DNA of 64,000 bases. Source: CAVQFO01 sp963711725. Its GTDB lineage: Bacteria > Pseudomonadota > Gammaproteobacteria > Nitrococcales > Aquisalimonadaceae. The DNA lies in contig CAVQFO010000042.1 in the NCBI GenBank assembly GCA_963711725.1, forward strand, positions 135,704 through 199,703, in the 5' to 3' direction. Below the pieces are notes generated by a model, which saw nothing but the letters and a program-made list of their open reading frames with translations, did not search any database and was not told where the DNA came from. The translations under genes were made by a program, and so were the position numbers. Below, one piece after another: positions 9,711 to 18,933 of the stretch (position 1 is its first letter; the number at the start of each line of letters is the position of its first letter).

Positions 9711-10224
9711 CTACATGGGTTCATCCTTCACCCGCGCGGCCTCCTCGTCGATTCGGCTGTGGCGCTGCAGAAGCTCGGACCGCAACTCCTTGCGCATTTG
9801 CGCCGCGCGATAACGCTGCTTCTCGTCGGGGGTGCTGCGGCGCGTAGGCCGGAACCTTCACCGGTCGACCGTCCTCGTCCAGGGCCACCATGGTCACGTA
9901 ACAACTGTTGGTTCGCCGCACGTCGCGGGTCTTCACGTCTTCCGCGATCACTTCGATTCCCACTTCCATGGACGTGTTGCCCACGTAATTGATGGCGGCA
10001 TTCAGGGTCACCAGTTCGCCCACGTGGATCGGCTCGCGAAACAGCACCTGATCCACCGAAAGCGTAACCACGTACTGGCCGCAGAAGCGGCTCGCGCAGA
10101 CATAGGCTGCCTGATCGACCAGTTTGAGCAGACTGCCGCCGTGAACGTTGCCGGCGAAGTTGGCCATGTCAGGGGTCATCAGCACGGTCATGGAGGCGCT
10201 GGTCACATTGGGGAGTTCTGACAC
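9711..10224 (-). CDS. acyl-CoA thioesterase, hotdog fold, frame broken near the end
   Basis: Hydrolyses acyl-CoA to free acid and CoA. It resembles the cytosolic YciA/ACOT hotdog family: TPDMANFAGNVHGGSLLKL holds the family active-site region, followed by GQYVVTLSVDQVLFREP and the conserved GNTSMEVGIEV strand. I chose GTG at 10224 because AGGAGAC lies eight bases upstream; longer starts lack one. A surplus base near 9837 shifts the frame after VKVPAYAP. In the corrected frame the protein continues to a charged helical tail and stops at 9711, giving about 170 residues. The acyl chain preference cannot be read from sequence. Confidence 0.82.
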
Positions 10225-10616
10225 GCGGAAAGTCTCCTGTTTCAGGCGGGAAGACGACAATCTCATCGGTGATGCCGAGATCATGCCTGATCTTCCGAAA
10301 ATTCAACAATCTCGAACGTTTAATGAGAGCAAGGATATGTATAATACGCTCCGGAGAAAGCAAGGGAGATGCCGATTTGGCTTGCCGCCGCGCACGCATA
10401 TCGTCATCCCCCGAAAAAGAGGTCGAATCGGAACGGCCCGCACTTTGACGTCCGCTCGCCCGTCCGGGTGACGGCATTTTCTGTGCGAAGCTCGGGCGCT
10501 GCAGGATCAGCGCGTTCGAGGGCGGCATGCCCCGCCGCCGCTCCGGCTCGGCACAACACTGGTCATTTCAGGGAAGCAGCCGCTCGGAAGGCCAGTAACA
10601 AGAAGGAGCCACGCCC
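10225..10616. other. divergent promoter region, thioesterase / tetR
   Basis: No gene is supported here. TATAAT at 10340-10345 is a good -10 element on the plus strand, but the -35 region 17 bases upstream (CGTTTA) is weak. A TetR-type operator could lie here, but I see no clear palindrome to name. Confidence 0.3.
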
Positions 10617-11275
10617 GTGAACTCACAAGGTGCCGTCGACCGCGCCACGCGGCGAAGATTGCGAACGCGCGCGAAACTGGTGGCCGCCGCCCGAGAATTG
10701 ATCGCCCGCAAGGGCCTCGAGGGCATCACCATCCAACAGATCACGGAGACCGCCGACGTCGGTTTCGGTTCGTTCTATAACCACTTTCCGTCCAAGGAAG
10801 CCCTGTTCGACGCCGTGATGGAGGAAACGGTGGAGAACTGGGGCCAGGCCCTGGACAGCCTCGTTGAGCGCAGCGAGGATTCGGCGGAAATCCTGGCCGC
10901 CTCCATCCGCTACTCTCTCAAGCGCGTGGCGGAGGAACCGACCTGGGGCTGGTTCATCTACCATATTGCGCCGTGGATGCTTCGCATGAAATCCGGGCTC
11001 GTCGGCCGGATGAACACCCGCATTCGCCGGGGCACCGAGGCAGGCCGCTTCAAGACCGGCGACGTGGACATGGTCATGCTCGCCGCCGGCGGCGGCATCA
11101 TCGCCACGATCTCCGCCATTCTGCACGACCAGATTGGCGCCGACGCACCGGAGCGCATCGCCGCCCAGTGCCTGATCTGTGCGGACTGAGCGAGTCCGAG
11201 GCCAGCGAGATCACCCAACGGCAATTGCCGGAAATGGCCTGGCCGGCCATGGAACCGCTGGCCGCCGCGCTGTAG
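10617..11275 (+). CDS. TetR/AcrR family regulator, frame broken near the end
   Basis: One-component transcription factor. The N-terminal HTH is typical: TRAKLVAAARELIARKGLEG, then ITIQQITETADVGFGSFYNHF and KEALFDAVMEE. The start at GTG 10617 follows AAGAAGGAG. The ligand-binding part is all-helical. The given frame stops at 11189, but the sequence shifted by one base continues GLSESEASEITQRQLPEMAW and stops at 11275, matching the usual TetR C-terminus, so one base is probably missing near 11170. The ligand is unknown. It is divergent from the thioesterase gene, a possible target. Confidence 0.85.
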
Positions 11276-11290
11276 CGCTTCCGGGCCGGA

Positions 11291-11872
<582 letters not shown>

Positions 11873-11914
11873 GGGGCTATGGTAGACCGAATGCCTTTCC
11901 AACTCACCGATGCA

Positions 11915-11942
11915 GGTCGGATTATCGCAGCGTAATCCGACA
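11915..11942. repeat. GTCGGATTA...TAATCCGAC palindrome, copy 1
   Basis: GTCGGATTATCGCAGCGTAA with the inverted arm TAATCCGAC. It is one of a common proteobacterial intergenic palindrome family and lies just upstream of the LOG gene start. Confidence 0.6.
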
Positions 11943-11972
11943 GCATGGAGCGGCGAACCGGAAAGAGATATC

Positions 11973-12048
11973 ACCACAGAGGCACGGAGTTCACAGAGAA
12001 GGGCAAAAGAGCTTTTCTTGTCCCCTGTGCGCTCTGGGCCTCCGTGGT
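11973..12048. repeat. CCACAGAGG...CCTCCGTGG inverted repeat, copy 1
   Basis: Imperfect inverted repeat with arms CCACAGAGGCACGGAG and CTCTGGGCCTCCGTGG around an AAAAGAGCTTTTCTTGT centre. The same family recurs at 12308-12380 in the same orientation. No coding potential. Confidence 0.65.
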
Positions 12049-12070
12049 CAATATTTCTTATGGTTCAATG

Positions 12071-12113
12071 AAGTCCTCGGATTATCGGATTCCGCTGCGC
12101 TAATCCGACCTAC
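12071..12113. repeat. GTCGGATTA...TAATCCGAC palindrome, copy 2
   Basis: Read on the minus strand this is GTAGGTCGGATTAGCGCAGC followed by GGAATCCGATAATCCGAG. It is related to the copy at 11915-11942. Confidence 0.55.
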
Positions 12114-12217
12114 ATCGACTGAAAATTTGGTTTTTTGGATAATTCGGTCCCCCTCTCCCCTAACCCCTCTCCCGCGTTGGGGACAGGGGAACCAGCCGAG
12201 AGCCAAACAAGTAGTCA

Positions 12218-12247
12218 TAGCCTGGATGAAACGCAGCGCAATCCAGG
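12218..12247. repeat. AGCCTGGATGAAACGCAGCG-type repeat, copy 1
   Basis: AGCCTGGATGAAACGCAGCG followed by CAATCCAGG. It is a member of the AGCC(T/C)GGATGAA...AATCC(A/G)GG intergenic palindrome family and recurs at 12502-12567. Confidence 0.55.
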
Positions 12248-12307
12248 AGGTTCCCACACAGCCACGTCGCACTCGTGCAGCGTAAACCGGCAAATCGACC
12301 GGAGTTC

Positions 12308-12380
12308 AACCACAGAGGTCACAGAGTTACACGAAGGACAAGAAGATCGCCTTTGCCCTACTCTGTGTCCTCTGTGGTGA
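12308..12380. repeat. CCACAGAGG...CCTCTGTGG inverted repeat, copy 2
   Basis: Arms ACCACAGAGGTCACAGAG and CTCTGTGTCCTCTGTGGT. A more symmetrical relative of the copy at 11973-12048. No coding potential. Confidence 0.65.
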
Positions 12381-12501
12381 ACGCACTGCGGATTGATGCC
12401 TGCGCAAGATCCCGGCTTGTGCTCCGCCAAGCCGACTGAGATCGGCTAATCTTCCCATGTATGCTTTCGGAGGTTGTGACGTCTCTGCCGCCGTCGAACG
12501 T

Positions 12502-12567
12502 CGTAGCCCGGGTGAAGCAAAGCGGAATCCGGGGATTCCTGGATTCCACTGCGTCTCATCCAGGCTA
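12502..12567. repeat. GTAGCCCGGGTGAAGC-type inverted pair
   Basis: Two facing copies of the AGCC(T/C)GG-TGAA family: GTAGCCCGGGTGAAGCAAAG at the left and, inverted, GCGTCTCATCCAGGCTAC at the right. Together with the repeats from 11915 this fills the gene-free 11873-12643 stretch. Confidence 0.6.
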
Positions 12568-12643
12568 CGAGGTTTGCCGATTTGCACAGGAGAGAGAGGG
12601 GGGGGCGATCCAACACCTGCCCCACCGGCCTTCATCGTCCCCG

Positions 12644-14961
12644 CTACGCGGACTTGGCGACTGCCCCCGCCTCATCCGCCAGACCTTCGAAAATCTCCTC
12701 TTCCTGCGCGAAATGCAGCCGCAGGATCGCCGCCAGACTGTAGAGCAGGCGGGTGAGTTCCCCCAGTTGCTCGGGTTCCGGCCCCGCCTCGGGCAAATCC
12801 GCGACAATGCGCGAAAACAGCCCGGCCAAATGGAAAACCTCCCGGTGCGTGCGGCTCATGGCCGCCAGGGGGTCCTCGCCGGGCAGCAGCTTGGCGACTT
12901 TGGGATAAAGGGCACGCTCGTCCTCCTGCTCGTGGGGCAGCAATTGCCGGCGAAGGGTTTCGTCCAAGCCGATCAACACCTCCCGCTGGCGCGCCGGGGC
13001 AAGATCGGCCAACTGGCCGGCCACGGCCTCGAGTTGGTCGAGGTGAGGCAGCAGACTCGCGTGCTCGGACTTGAGCCGTTCGGCGGTGTCCGCGGACAGG
13101 CCGTGTGAACGCTCTGCCCGCCACCGGCCACCCAACGCCCGCAGGGCATTCAGGATCACCGCGACGTCGATGACCTCCTGGACCAGCGCGCCCGCCACCG
13201 GAGGAAGGAACCCGAACGCGGCCACCAGCATGGCGGCGGCCGACAATCCCATGCCGGCAAACACGCTCTGCAGGGCAATGCCCCGCGACCGACGGGCGAT
13301 GGACAAGCCTTCCGCCAAACGATCGATGCGGTCCACCAGCAGCACCACGTCCGCCGCCTCCGATGAGGCGCCGGCCCCCCGGGCTCCCATGGCGACGCCG
13401 ACATCGGCGGCGGCCAGCGCCGGTGCGTCGTTGATGCCGTCGCCCACCATGACCGTCACGGTCTCGGCGCGCTCCGCCTTCACCGCTTCGAGTTTCTCGG
13501 CCGGCGAACGCTCCGCCAGCACCGTGTCCACGCCCAGTGCGTTGCCGATCGTTTCCGCCACATCGCGACGATCGCCGCTGACCATGAGGGTGCGCCGGAT
13601 GCCGGCGCGGCGCAGGGCACGCAGGGCCCGGGGGCTATCGCTGCGGATCTCGTCGGCGAGGATCAACGCGCCCGCCGGCGAACCGTCCACCGCGACGAAC
13701 ACGACCGCCGCGCCCTGATACGCCGCCCGTCGCTGCACCTCTCTCGCCCACGATCCGACGGCGCGCCTCGCCGATGACGAAGGCCGGGGTGCCCAGGCCC
13801 ACCTGCTTCCCGTCCACGTAGCCGGTCAGGCCCTGGCCGGCCGTTTCCGCGACCCGCTCCGGCAGACTCAGCTCCATGCCGCGGCGGCGGGCTTCCCTGA
13901 GAATGGCGACGGCGGTGACATGTTGCGAGACCTGATCCAGGGAAGCGGCCAGGCGCAGTATTTCGTCCGGGGCCATGCCTTCGCGGCACTCGATTGCGAG
14001 CAGGCGGGCCATGCCGGTGGTGAGCGTGCCGGTCTTGTCGAACATCACGACCTGGGCCCGCGCCAGCGCCTCCAGCGTCCCGCCGTTCTTGATCAGGATC
14101 CCGCGTTTCGCCGCGCGGGAGATACCCGAGACGATGGCGACGGGCGCGGCGAGAATCAGCGGGCAGGGCGTGGCCACGACGAGAACCGCCAATGCCCGCA
14201 CGGGGTCGCCGGAAACCAGCCAGGCGGCCGCCGCCACCAGCAGCGCGGCGGGGACGAACCAGGCCGCATAGCGATCGGCCAGGCGCACGAACGGCGCCTT
14301 GGACTCCTGAGCGGCCTTCACCAGCCGCACGATGCCGGCAAACGTACTCTGCTCGGCGCCCGCCAGGGCCCGCAATTCGAACGGCCCGCCGGCGTTCAAC
14401 ACGCCGCTGGCGACTTCGATCGCCGGCCTCGCGCTCAACCGGCACGGATTCGCCCGTGAGCGCGGATTCGTCCAGCGTCGCGGCCTGATCCGGCAGCACC
14501 CCGTCCACCGGAACCACTTCGCCGGCGGCGATCAGCAGGCGGTCGCCGGCCCGCACCTCTGCCACGGGCACCGACTCCAGCGTCTCGCCGCGATACCGGT
14601 GTGCCGTGCGCGGCGCCCGCGCCAGCAGGGCGGACAGCTCCCTCCGCGCCCGGCGGGCGGCGTAGTCTTCAAGGGAGCGGCCCGAGGCCAGCATGATGGC
14701 GATCACCACGCCGGCCAGGTATTCGCCCAACAACACACTGCCCAGCAGGGCCAGTACCGCAAGCAGGTCCACACCGCCGCGGCGGCGCAGGAGATCGCGC
14801 ACCGCCGTGACCAAGACGCTGGCCAGCACGACCACGACGGCGGCCAGCCAACTCCAACGCGTCATCGCCTCGCTGCCGGCAAGGCGGGCTATCAGACCCA
14901 CGGCCAGTGCAAGCAGTGAAAATCCCAGGAGCAACCCGTTGGTGTGTTCGCGTATCCGCAT
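12644..14961 (-). CDS. P1B-5 type metal-transporting ATPase with C-terminal hemerythrin domain, frame broken twice as given
   Basis: ATP-driven heavy-metal exporter. The start at 14961 leads into paired membrane helices, the actuator loop TGES, the core metal helix TPCPLILAAP, the phosphorylation motif DKTGTLTTG and the hinge GDGINDAPAL. TPC, rather than CPC or SPC, marks the P1B-5 group, whose studied members move Ni and Fe. The last ~140 residues form a hemerythrin-like HHE domain (LLPHEQEDE, THREVFH, LRLHFAQEEEIFE), a tail known for P1B-5 enzymes that may sense iron or oxygen. There is no N-terminal heavy-metal domain. Single surplus bases near 14432 and 13745 break the frame; corrected length is about 770 residues. 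It is divergent from the N-ATPase operon across an FNR-type box. Confidence 0.9.
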
Positions 14962-15031
14962 TTCCCGTCCCGGCGCCGGAGGAACCGGCCATCAAAGCGC
15001 TTCCAAGCTACCGCAGCTATCCTTTCTGTAC

Positions 15032-15045
15032 TTGATGCCCGTCAA
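15032..15045. promoter_or_regulatory. FNR/Anr/Dnr-type box between the P1B-5 ATPase and the N-ATPase operon
   Basis: TTGATGCCCGTCAA matches 9 of 10 consensus positions. Its centre is about 70 bases before the atpD start and 77 before the P1B-5 start. A possible -10 (CAGTAT, 15070-15075) places a plus-strand start about 43 bases beyond the box centre, close to class II geometry. Confidence 0.65.
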
Positions 15046-15108
15046 CTGGGCGGTTGGCGGGCCATTGCACAGTATTCCCCTGGCCATTCACCACAGACAA
15101 GGCAGGCA

Positions 15109-16506
15109 ATGACCACGGAGCCCCCTGTTCACTCCGCAGGAGATGTCCCCATTGGCACCATCCGCGAGGTGCAGGGCCCTGTGGTGGTGATTGCCTGCGA
15201 ATCGCTGCCGCCGCTGCATCGGGCGGTGAAAGCCCGCCTGGACGGCGAGACTTATCTGTTCGAAGTCCATCAGCACCTGGACGAACGTCATGCCCGGGCG
15301 GTCGCCCTGCACGGCACTGCCGGGCTGCGCCGAGGCCAGGCGGTGTATGACACCGGCGCACCGGTGCACGTGCCGGTATCCGACGAATACCTCGGGCGCG
15401 TCGTGAACATGTTCGGCGAACCCATGGACGCGGGCGCCGCGCCCCCGGCCGACACCTTCCGCAACATCCACGGCACGCCGCTACCGCTCTACGAATCCCG
15501 CGCCGCCAGCGAGACCCTGGCCACCGGCATCAAGGTGATCGACCTGCTGTGTCCCTTCGCCCGCGGCGGGAAAACGGGGCTGTTCGGCGGCGCGGGTGTC
15601 GGCAAGACGGTGCTCATCATGGAGTTCATGCACGCCATCGTCGCCCTGCATCAGGGCGTGTCGGTGTTCGGCGGCGTCGGCGAGCGCATGCGCGAGGGCC
15701 ACGAACTGTGGCACGAGCTGGAAGAGGCCGGCGTGATGGACAAGTCCCTGCTGGTGTTCGGCCAGATGGACGAATCCCCCGGTGTGCGCTTCCGGGTGGG
15801 CCTCACGGCGCTGACCTACGCCGAGTACTTCCGCGACACGCGGGCCACGGAAGTCTTGCTGCTGATGGACAATGTGTTCCGCTTCGTCCAGGCGGGCAGC
15901 GAGATCTCCAGCCTGCTGGGCCGCATGCCCGCCACGGTAGGCTATCAGCCCACCCTGGGCACGGAGGTGGCGGAGCTGGAGGACCGCATCAACTCCACCG
16001 ATTCGGGCGCCATCACCTCGGTTCAGGCGGTATACGTGCCCGCGGACGACATGACCGACCCGGCGGTGAGCACCCTGCTGAGCCACCTGGACACCCAGGT
16101 CATCCTCTCGCGCGCCCAGGCGGGCCGGGGCATCTACCCGGCGGTGGATCCCCTGGCCTCCGGCAGCAATCTCATGGACCGCCACGTGCTGGGCGCCCGC
16201 CACTACGACATTGCCGAAGGCGTGCGGGAACACCTGGCCCGCTACCGGGAGCTGGAAGACATCATCGCCATGCTGGGTGTGGAGGAACTCTCCGAGGAGG
16301 ATCGGCGCATCGTCCAGCGCGCCCGCAAGCTGCAGCGTTACCTGACCCAGCCATTCCATGTCGTGGCCGGGCACACCGGTATCGCCGGTGTTTCGGTGCC
16401 GCTGGAAGAGACCTTGAACGACTGCGAGCGGTTCCTCACCGGCCGCTTCGACGATGTGTCCGAGGATCGTTGCTACATGCGCGGCACCATGGGCGCGACA
16501 ACGTGA
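15109..16506 (+). CDS. atpD: N-type F-ATPase beta subunit
   Basis: Catalytic subunit of the F1 head, 465 residues. The Walker A loop GGAGVGKT is near residue 160, with the GERMREGHELWHEL and SLLGRMPATVGYQPTL regions that line the nucleotide site. It is the first gene of an operon ordered D-C-Q-B-E-F-A-G, unlike the usual B-E-F-H-A-G-D-C; this order defines the N-ATPases, horizontally spread second F-ATPases of marine and halophilic bacteria thought to hydrolyse ATP and extrude ions. The start at 15109 follows GGCAGG, and an FNR-type box lies 64 bases upstream. The frame is intact. Confidence 0.95.
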   Translation: MTTEPPVHSAGDVPIGTIREVQGPVVVIACESLPPLHRAVKARLDGETYLFEVHQHLDERHARAVALHGTAGLRRGQAVYDTGAPVHVPVSDEYLGRVVNMFGEPMDAGAAPPADTFRNIHGTPLPLYESRAASETLATGIKVIDLLCPFARGGKTGLFGGAGVGKTVLIMEFMHAIVALHQGVSVFGGVGERMREGHELWHELEEAGVMDKSLLVFGQMDESPGVRFRVGLTALTYAEYFRDTRATEVLLLMDNVFRFVQAGSEISSLLGRMPATVGYQPTLGTEVAELEDRINSTDSGAITSVQAVYVPADDMTDPAVSTLLSHLDTQVILSRAQAGRGIYPAVDPLASGSNLMDRHVLGARHYDIAEGVREHLARYRELEDIIAMLGVEELSEEDRRIVQRARKLQRYLTQPFHVVAGHTGIAGVSVPLEETLNDCERFLTGRFDDVSEDRCYMRGTMGATT

Positions 16507-16519
16507 ACGGGGCTTGTCG

Positions 16520-16915
16520 ATGAGCGGCTTCCAATTGATTCTCAACAGCCCCGTGCAGTCCACTGAAGTGGACGGGGTGACCAGCTTCGTCGGCGGGGAC
16601 GAAAGCGGCAGCTTCGGGATCATGGCCGGACACGACCGCTTCATGACCGTGCTCAAATTCGGGCTGGCCCGATACCGGGTCGGCGAGGCGCCCTGGCAGT
16701 ATCTCGCCTTGCCGGGCGGCCTGCTCTACTTCGCCGACGACCGCCTGCGCATCAGCACCCGCCGCTACCTGGCGGACAGCGACTACGAGCGCATCAGCGG
16801 CCAGTTGCAGGCCGTGTTGCGCGGCGAGGAGGAAGACCTTCGCTCCATGCGCGAGAGCGTACGCCAACTGGAGCAGGCCATGTTGCGGCGGCTGATGAAA
16901 GCCAGCCAGGACTGA
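16520..16915 (+). CDS. atpC: N-type F-ATPase epsilon subunit
   Basis: A 131-residue epsilon subunit of the central stalk. The N-terminal beta-sandwich is FQLILNSPVQSTEVDGVTSF and GIMAGHDRFMTVLKFGLARY; the C-terminal helices are RGEEEDLRSMRESVRQLEQA. It couples rotation to the catalytic head and in many enzymes damps ATP hydrolysis. The start at ATG 16520 is 13 bases after the atpD stop. The short C-terminal hairpin relative to typical epsilon subunits fits an N-ATPase. Confidence 0.9.
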   Translation: MSGFQLILNSPVQSTEVDGVTSFVGGDESGSFGIMAGHDRFMTVLKFGLARYRVGEAPWQYLALPGGLLYFADDRLRISTRRYLADSDYERISGQLQAVLRGEEEDLRSMRESVRQLEQAMLRRLMKASQD

Positions 16916-16927
16916 ACGGTGCCCGCC

Positions 16928-17206
16928 ATGAACGAACCACACCACAAGTTGCGCAAGGAGGTCGACCGCCAGGCGGACCGGCTTCGCCGCGCCGAGCGGG
17001 AGCGCGACACGGTGTTGGCCCAGACCGCGTTCCTGGGCACCCTGGGTCTGCTGCTGGTGCTGCCCATCGTGGTGGGCGCCTACGTGGGCCAATGGCTGGA
17101 CCAGAAGCTGGCGGGCTACTCCGTACACTGGACGGTGAGCTGCGTGCTGCTGGGCGTGGCCGCGGGCGCCTACAGCGTCTACCTGTTCGTGAGGAGCCGG
17201 CCATGA
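16928..17206 (+). CDS. atpQ: N-ATPase AtpQ (AtpI/ATPase gene 1-like) membrane subunit
   Basis: About 92 residues: a basic, charged N-terminal helix (QADRLRRAERERD) and two membrane helices, with the AtpI-like signature GAYVGQWLDQK between them. AtpQ is the small AtpI-like protein found only in N-ATPase operons and is thought to aid c-ring assembly. An upstream GTG at 16919 would add three residues. The stop overlaps the atpB start by four bases, so the AtpR gene usually found at this point is missing. Confidence 0.8.
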   Translation: MNEPHHKLRKEVDRQADRLRRAERERDTVLAQTAFLGTLGLLLVLPIVVGAYVGQWLDQKLAGYSVHWTVSCVLLGVAAGAYSVYLFVRSRP

Positions 17207-17892
17207 GCGCGGACAACGCCGGCGTCTTCGCCGAGGGCGGCCTGCACCTGGGGCCGCTGCTGATCACCAATACGGTGCTCACCACCTGGGGCATCATGGC
17301 CGTGCTGATCGCCGCCGCCTGGCTGATCGGGCGCCGCCTGCGGGAACAGCCCGACGGCCTGCAAACGGCCGTGGAAGGGGCCGTGGCCGCCATGGAGGAC
17401 GCCGTGGCCGGGGTGCTGCCGAATCACGTGCGCTACGTGCTGCCGTTCATCGCCACGCTGTGGGTGTATCTGGTGGCGGCCAACCTGATCGGCATCGTGC
17501 CGGGCCTGCATTCGCCCACCCGCGACCTCTCGGCCACCTCGGCCCTGGCCATTCTGGTGTTCTTTTCGGTGCATTGGTTCGGCCTGCGCAGCGAGGGGCT
17601 CAAGGATTATCTGCGCCACTACCTGACACCCAGCCCCATCCTGCTGCCGTTCCACGTGATCGGCGAGATCACCCGCACCGTGGCCCTGGCGGTGCGCCTG
17701 TTCGGCAACATGATGAGCCTGGAACTCACCGCCCTGCTGGTGCTTCTGGTGGCGGGCTTCCTGGCACCCATACCCATCCTGATGCTACACATCATCGAGG
17801 CCCTGGTGCAGGCCTACATTTTCGGCATGCTGGCGCTGATCTACATCGCCGGCGGCATCCAATCCCAACAACAGAGCAAACAAGGTAGCTGA
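17203..17892 (+). CDS. atpB: N-type F-ATPase subunit a
   Basis: A 229-residue stator membrane subunit that forms the ion half-channels against the c-ring. The essential arginine lies in TRTVALAVRLFGNMMSLE and the last helix carries the conserved LVQAYIFGMLALIYI. It starts at ATG 17203 inside the atpQ stop (ATGA). It is followed two bases later by atpE. The frame is intact. Confidence 0.93.
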   Translation: MSADNAGVFAEGGLHLGPLLITNTVLTTWGIMAVLIAAAWLIGRRLREQPDGLQTAVEGAVAAMEDAVAGVLPNHVRYVLPFIATLWVYLVAANLIGIVPGLHSPTRDLSATSALAILVFFSVHWFGLRSEGLKDYLRHYLTPSPILLPFHVIGEITRTVALAVRLFGNMMSLELTALLVLLVAGFLAPIPILMLHIIEALVQAYIFGMLALIYIAGGIQSQQQSKQGS

Positions 17893-17894
17893 AC

Positions 17895-18161
17895 ATGTCC
17901 GACATGCATTGGTTCGCCCTCGCCTCCACCGTGGCCGCCGTGATCGCCATGGGCATCGGCGTGCTGGGCCCGGGCCTGGCCATGGGCAAGGCCATCGGCC
18001 AGGCGCTGGACGCCCTGGCCCGCCAGCCCGAGGCGGAGAAGTCCATCACCCGCACGCTGTTCATCGGCCTGGCCATGATCGAGTCGCTGGCGATCTACGT
18101 GCTGGTGGTGGTGCTGATCGTCCTGTTCCGCAATCCGCTTCTCGAATACCTGTTGAAGTAG
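17895..18161 (+). CDS. atpE: N-type F-ATPase subunit c
   Basis: An 88-residue hairpin of two membrane helices with the polar loop ALARQPEAE. The ion-binding carboxylate is E63 in AMIESLAIY. Aligned by eye to the sodium-binding Ilyobacter c subunit, E63, S64 and Y68 are kept, but the position of the Gln32 sodium ligand is Met30 (GPGLAMGKA) and Thr67 becomes Leu65. That favours proton rather than sodium coupling; this is inference. It lies directly after atpB. Confidence 0.93.
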   Translation: MSDMHWFALASTVAAVIAMGIGVLGPGLAMGKAIGQALDALARQPEAEKSITRTLFIGLAMIESLAIYVLVVVLIVLFRNPLLEYLLK

Positions 18162-18192
18162 CGCGGTGAGATACCCGGACTAGGGCGCAAGC

Positions 18193-18933
18193 ATGGAACT
18201 CGACCTGACCACATTCATCCTGGAGCTGGTGAACTTCCTGATCCTGGTGTGGCTGCTGAAGCGCTTCCTGTACAAGCCCGTACTGGAGGTGATCGAAAAG
18301 CGCCGCGCGGCGATTCGGGCAAGCCTGGATGAAGCGGCCCAGACCCAGCGCGCGGCGGAAGCCGCGAAGGAACAGTACGACCATCGGCTGGCGGATTGGG
18401 AACACGAACGGGAGACTGCCCGGGAGCAACTGCGCGCGGAAATCCAGCAGGAGCGGGCCCGCCTCATGGACGAGGTGAAGAAGGAGCTGGCGGCGGAGCG
18501 CAGCAAGGCCGCCGCCCGCAACCAGCGCGAGGCCGAGGAATGGCGCCGAAAGGTCGAGGAGCAGGCGCAACACCTCGCCGCCGCGTTTGCCGCCAGGCTG
18601 CTTGAACGCGCCGCCGGCCCCGAACTGGAACGCCGGCTGGTGGAAGCCGCCCTGGAGGATCTTCGTGCCCTGCCGCCGGAACGCGCCGCCGAGCTGCGCG
18701 ACGGCGCCGCCGAGGCCACCGTCTGGACCGCCACGGAACTCCCCGAAGCGCTGCGCCAGAAGATCGAGCTGGCTCTGCAGGGCCTGGCGCCTGAAGGGCC
18801 GCTGCGATGCACATTCGAGCAACAACCGGAGCTGATGGCGGGCATGCGCGTGCAACTGGGCCCGTGGACCCTGCAGGCCAATCTGCGCGACGAACTGGCC
18901 TCCTTCGCCGACTGGGGGAGCCATGGCGGATAG
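18193..18933 (+). CDS. atpF: N-type F-ATPase long subunit b with delta-like C-terminus
   Basis: Peripheral-stalk subunit, 246 residues, much longer than ordinary b (~156). One N-terminal membrane helix (FILELVNFLILVWLLKRFLY) is followed by a long charged coiled coil to about residue 150. The last ~90 residues end in ELMAGMRVQLGPWTLQANLR, which resembles the C-terminal strand motif of delta subunits (GG-V-x-x-G-x-x-x-D-x-S). The operon has no separate delta gene, so this tail may do its job of binding the F1 head. The stop overlaps atpA by 11 bases. Confidence 0.9.
   Translation: MELDLTTFILELVNFLILVWLLKRFLYKPVLEVIEKRRAAIRASLDEAAQTQRAAEAAKEQYDHRLADWEHERETAREQLRAEIQQERARLMDEVKKELAAERSKAAARNQREAEEWRRKVEEQAQHLAAAFAARLLERAAGPELERRLVEAALEDLRALPPERAAELRDGAAEATVWTATELPEALRQKIELALQGLAPEGPLRCTFEQQPELMAGMRVQLGPWTLQANLRDELASFADWGSHGG

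Noticed and set aside
17895..18161. Calling the N-ATPase sodium-pumping
   Set aside because: The Gln ligand and the Thr are replaced (Met30, Leu65), so the family label alone does not support sodium coupling.
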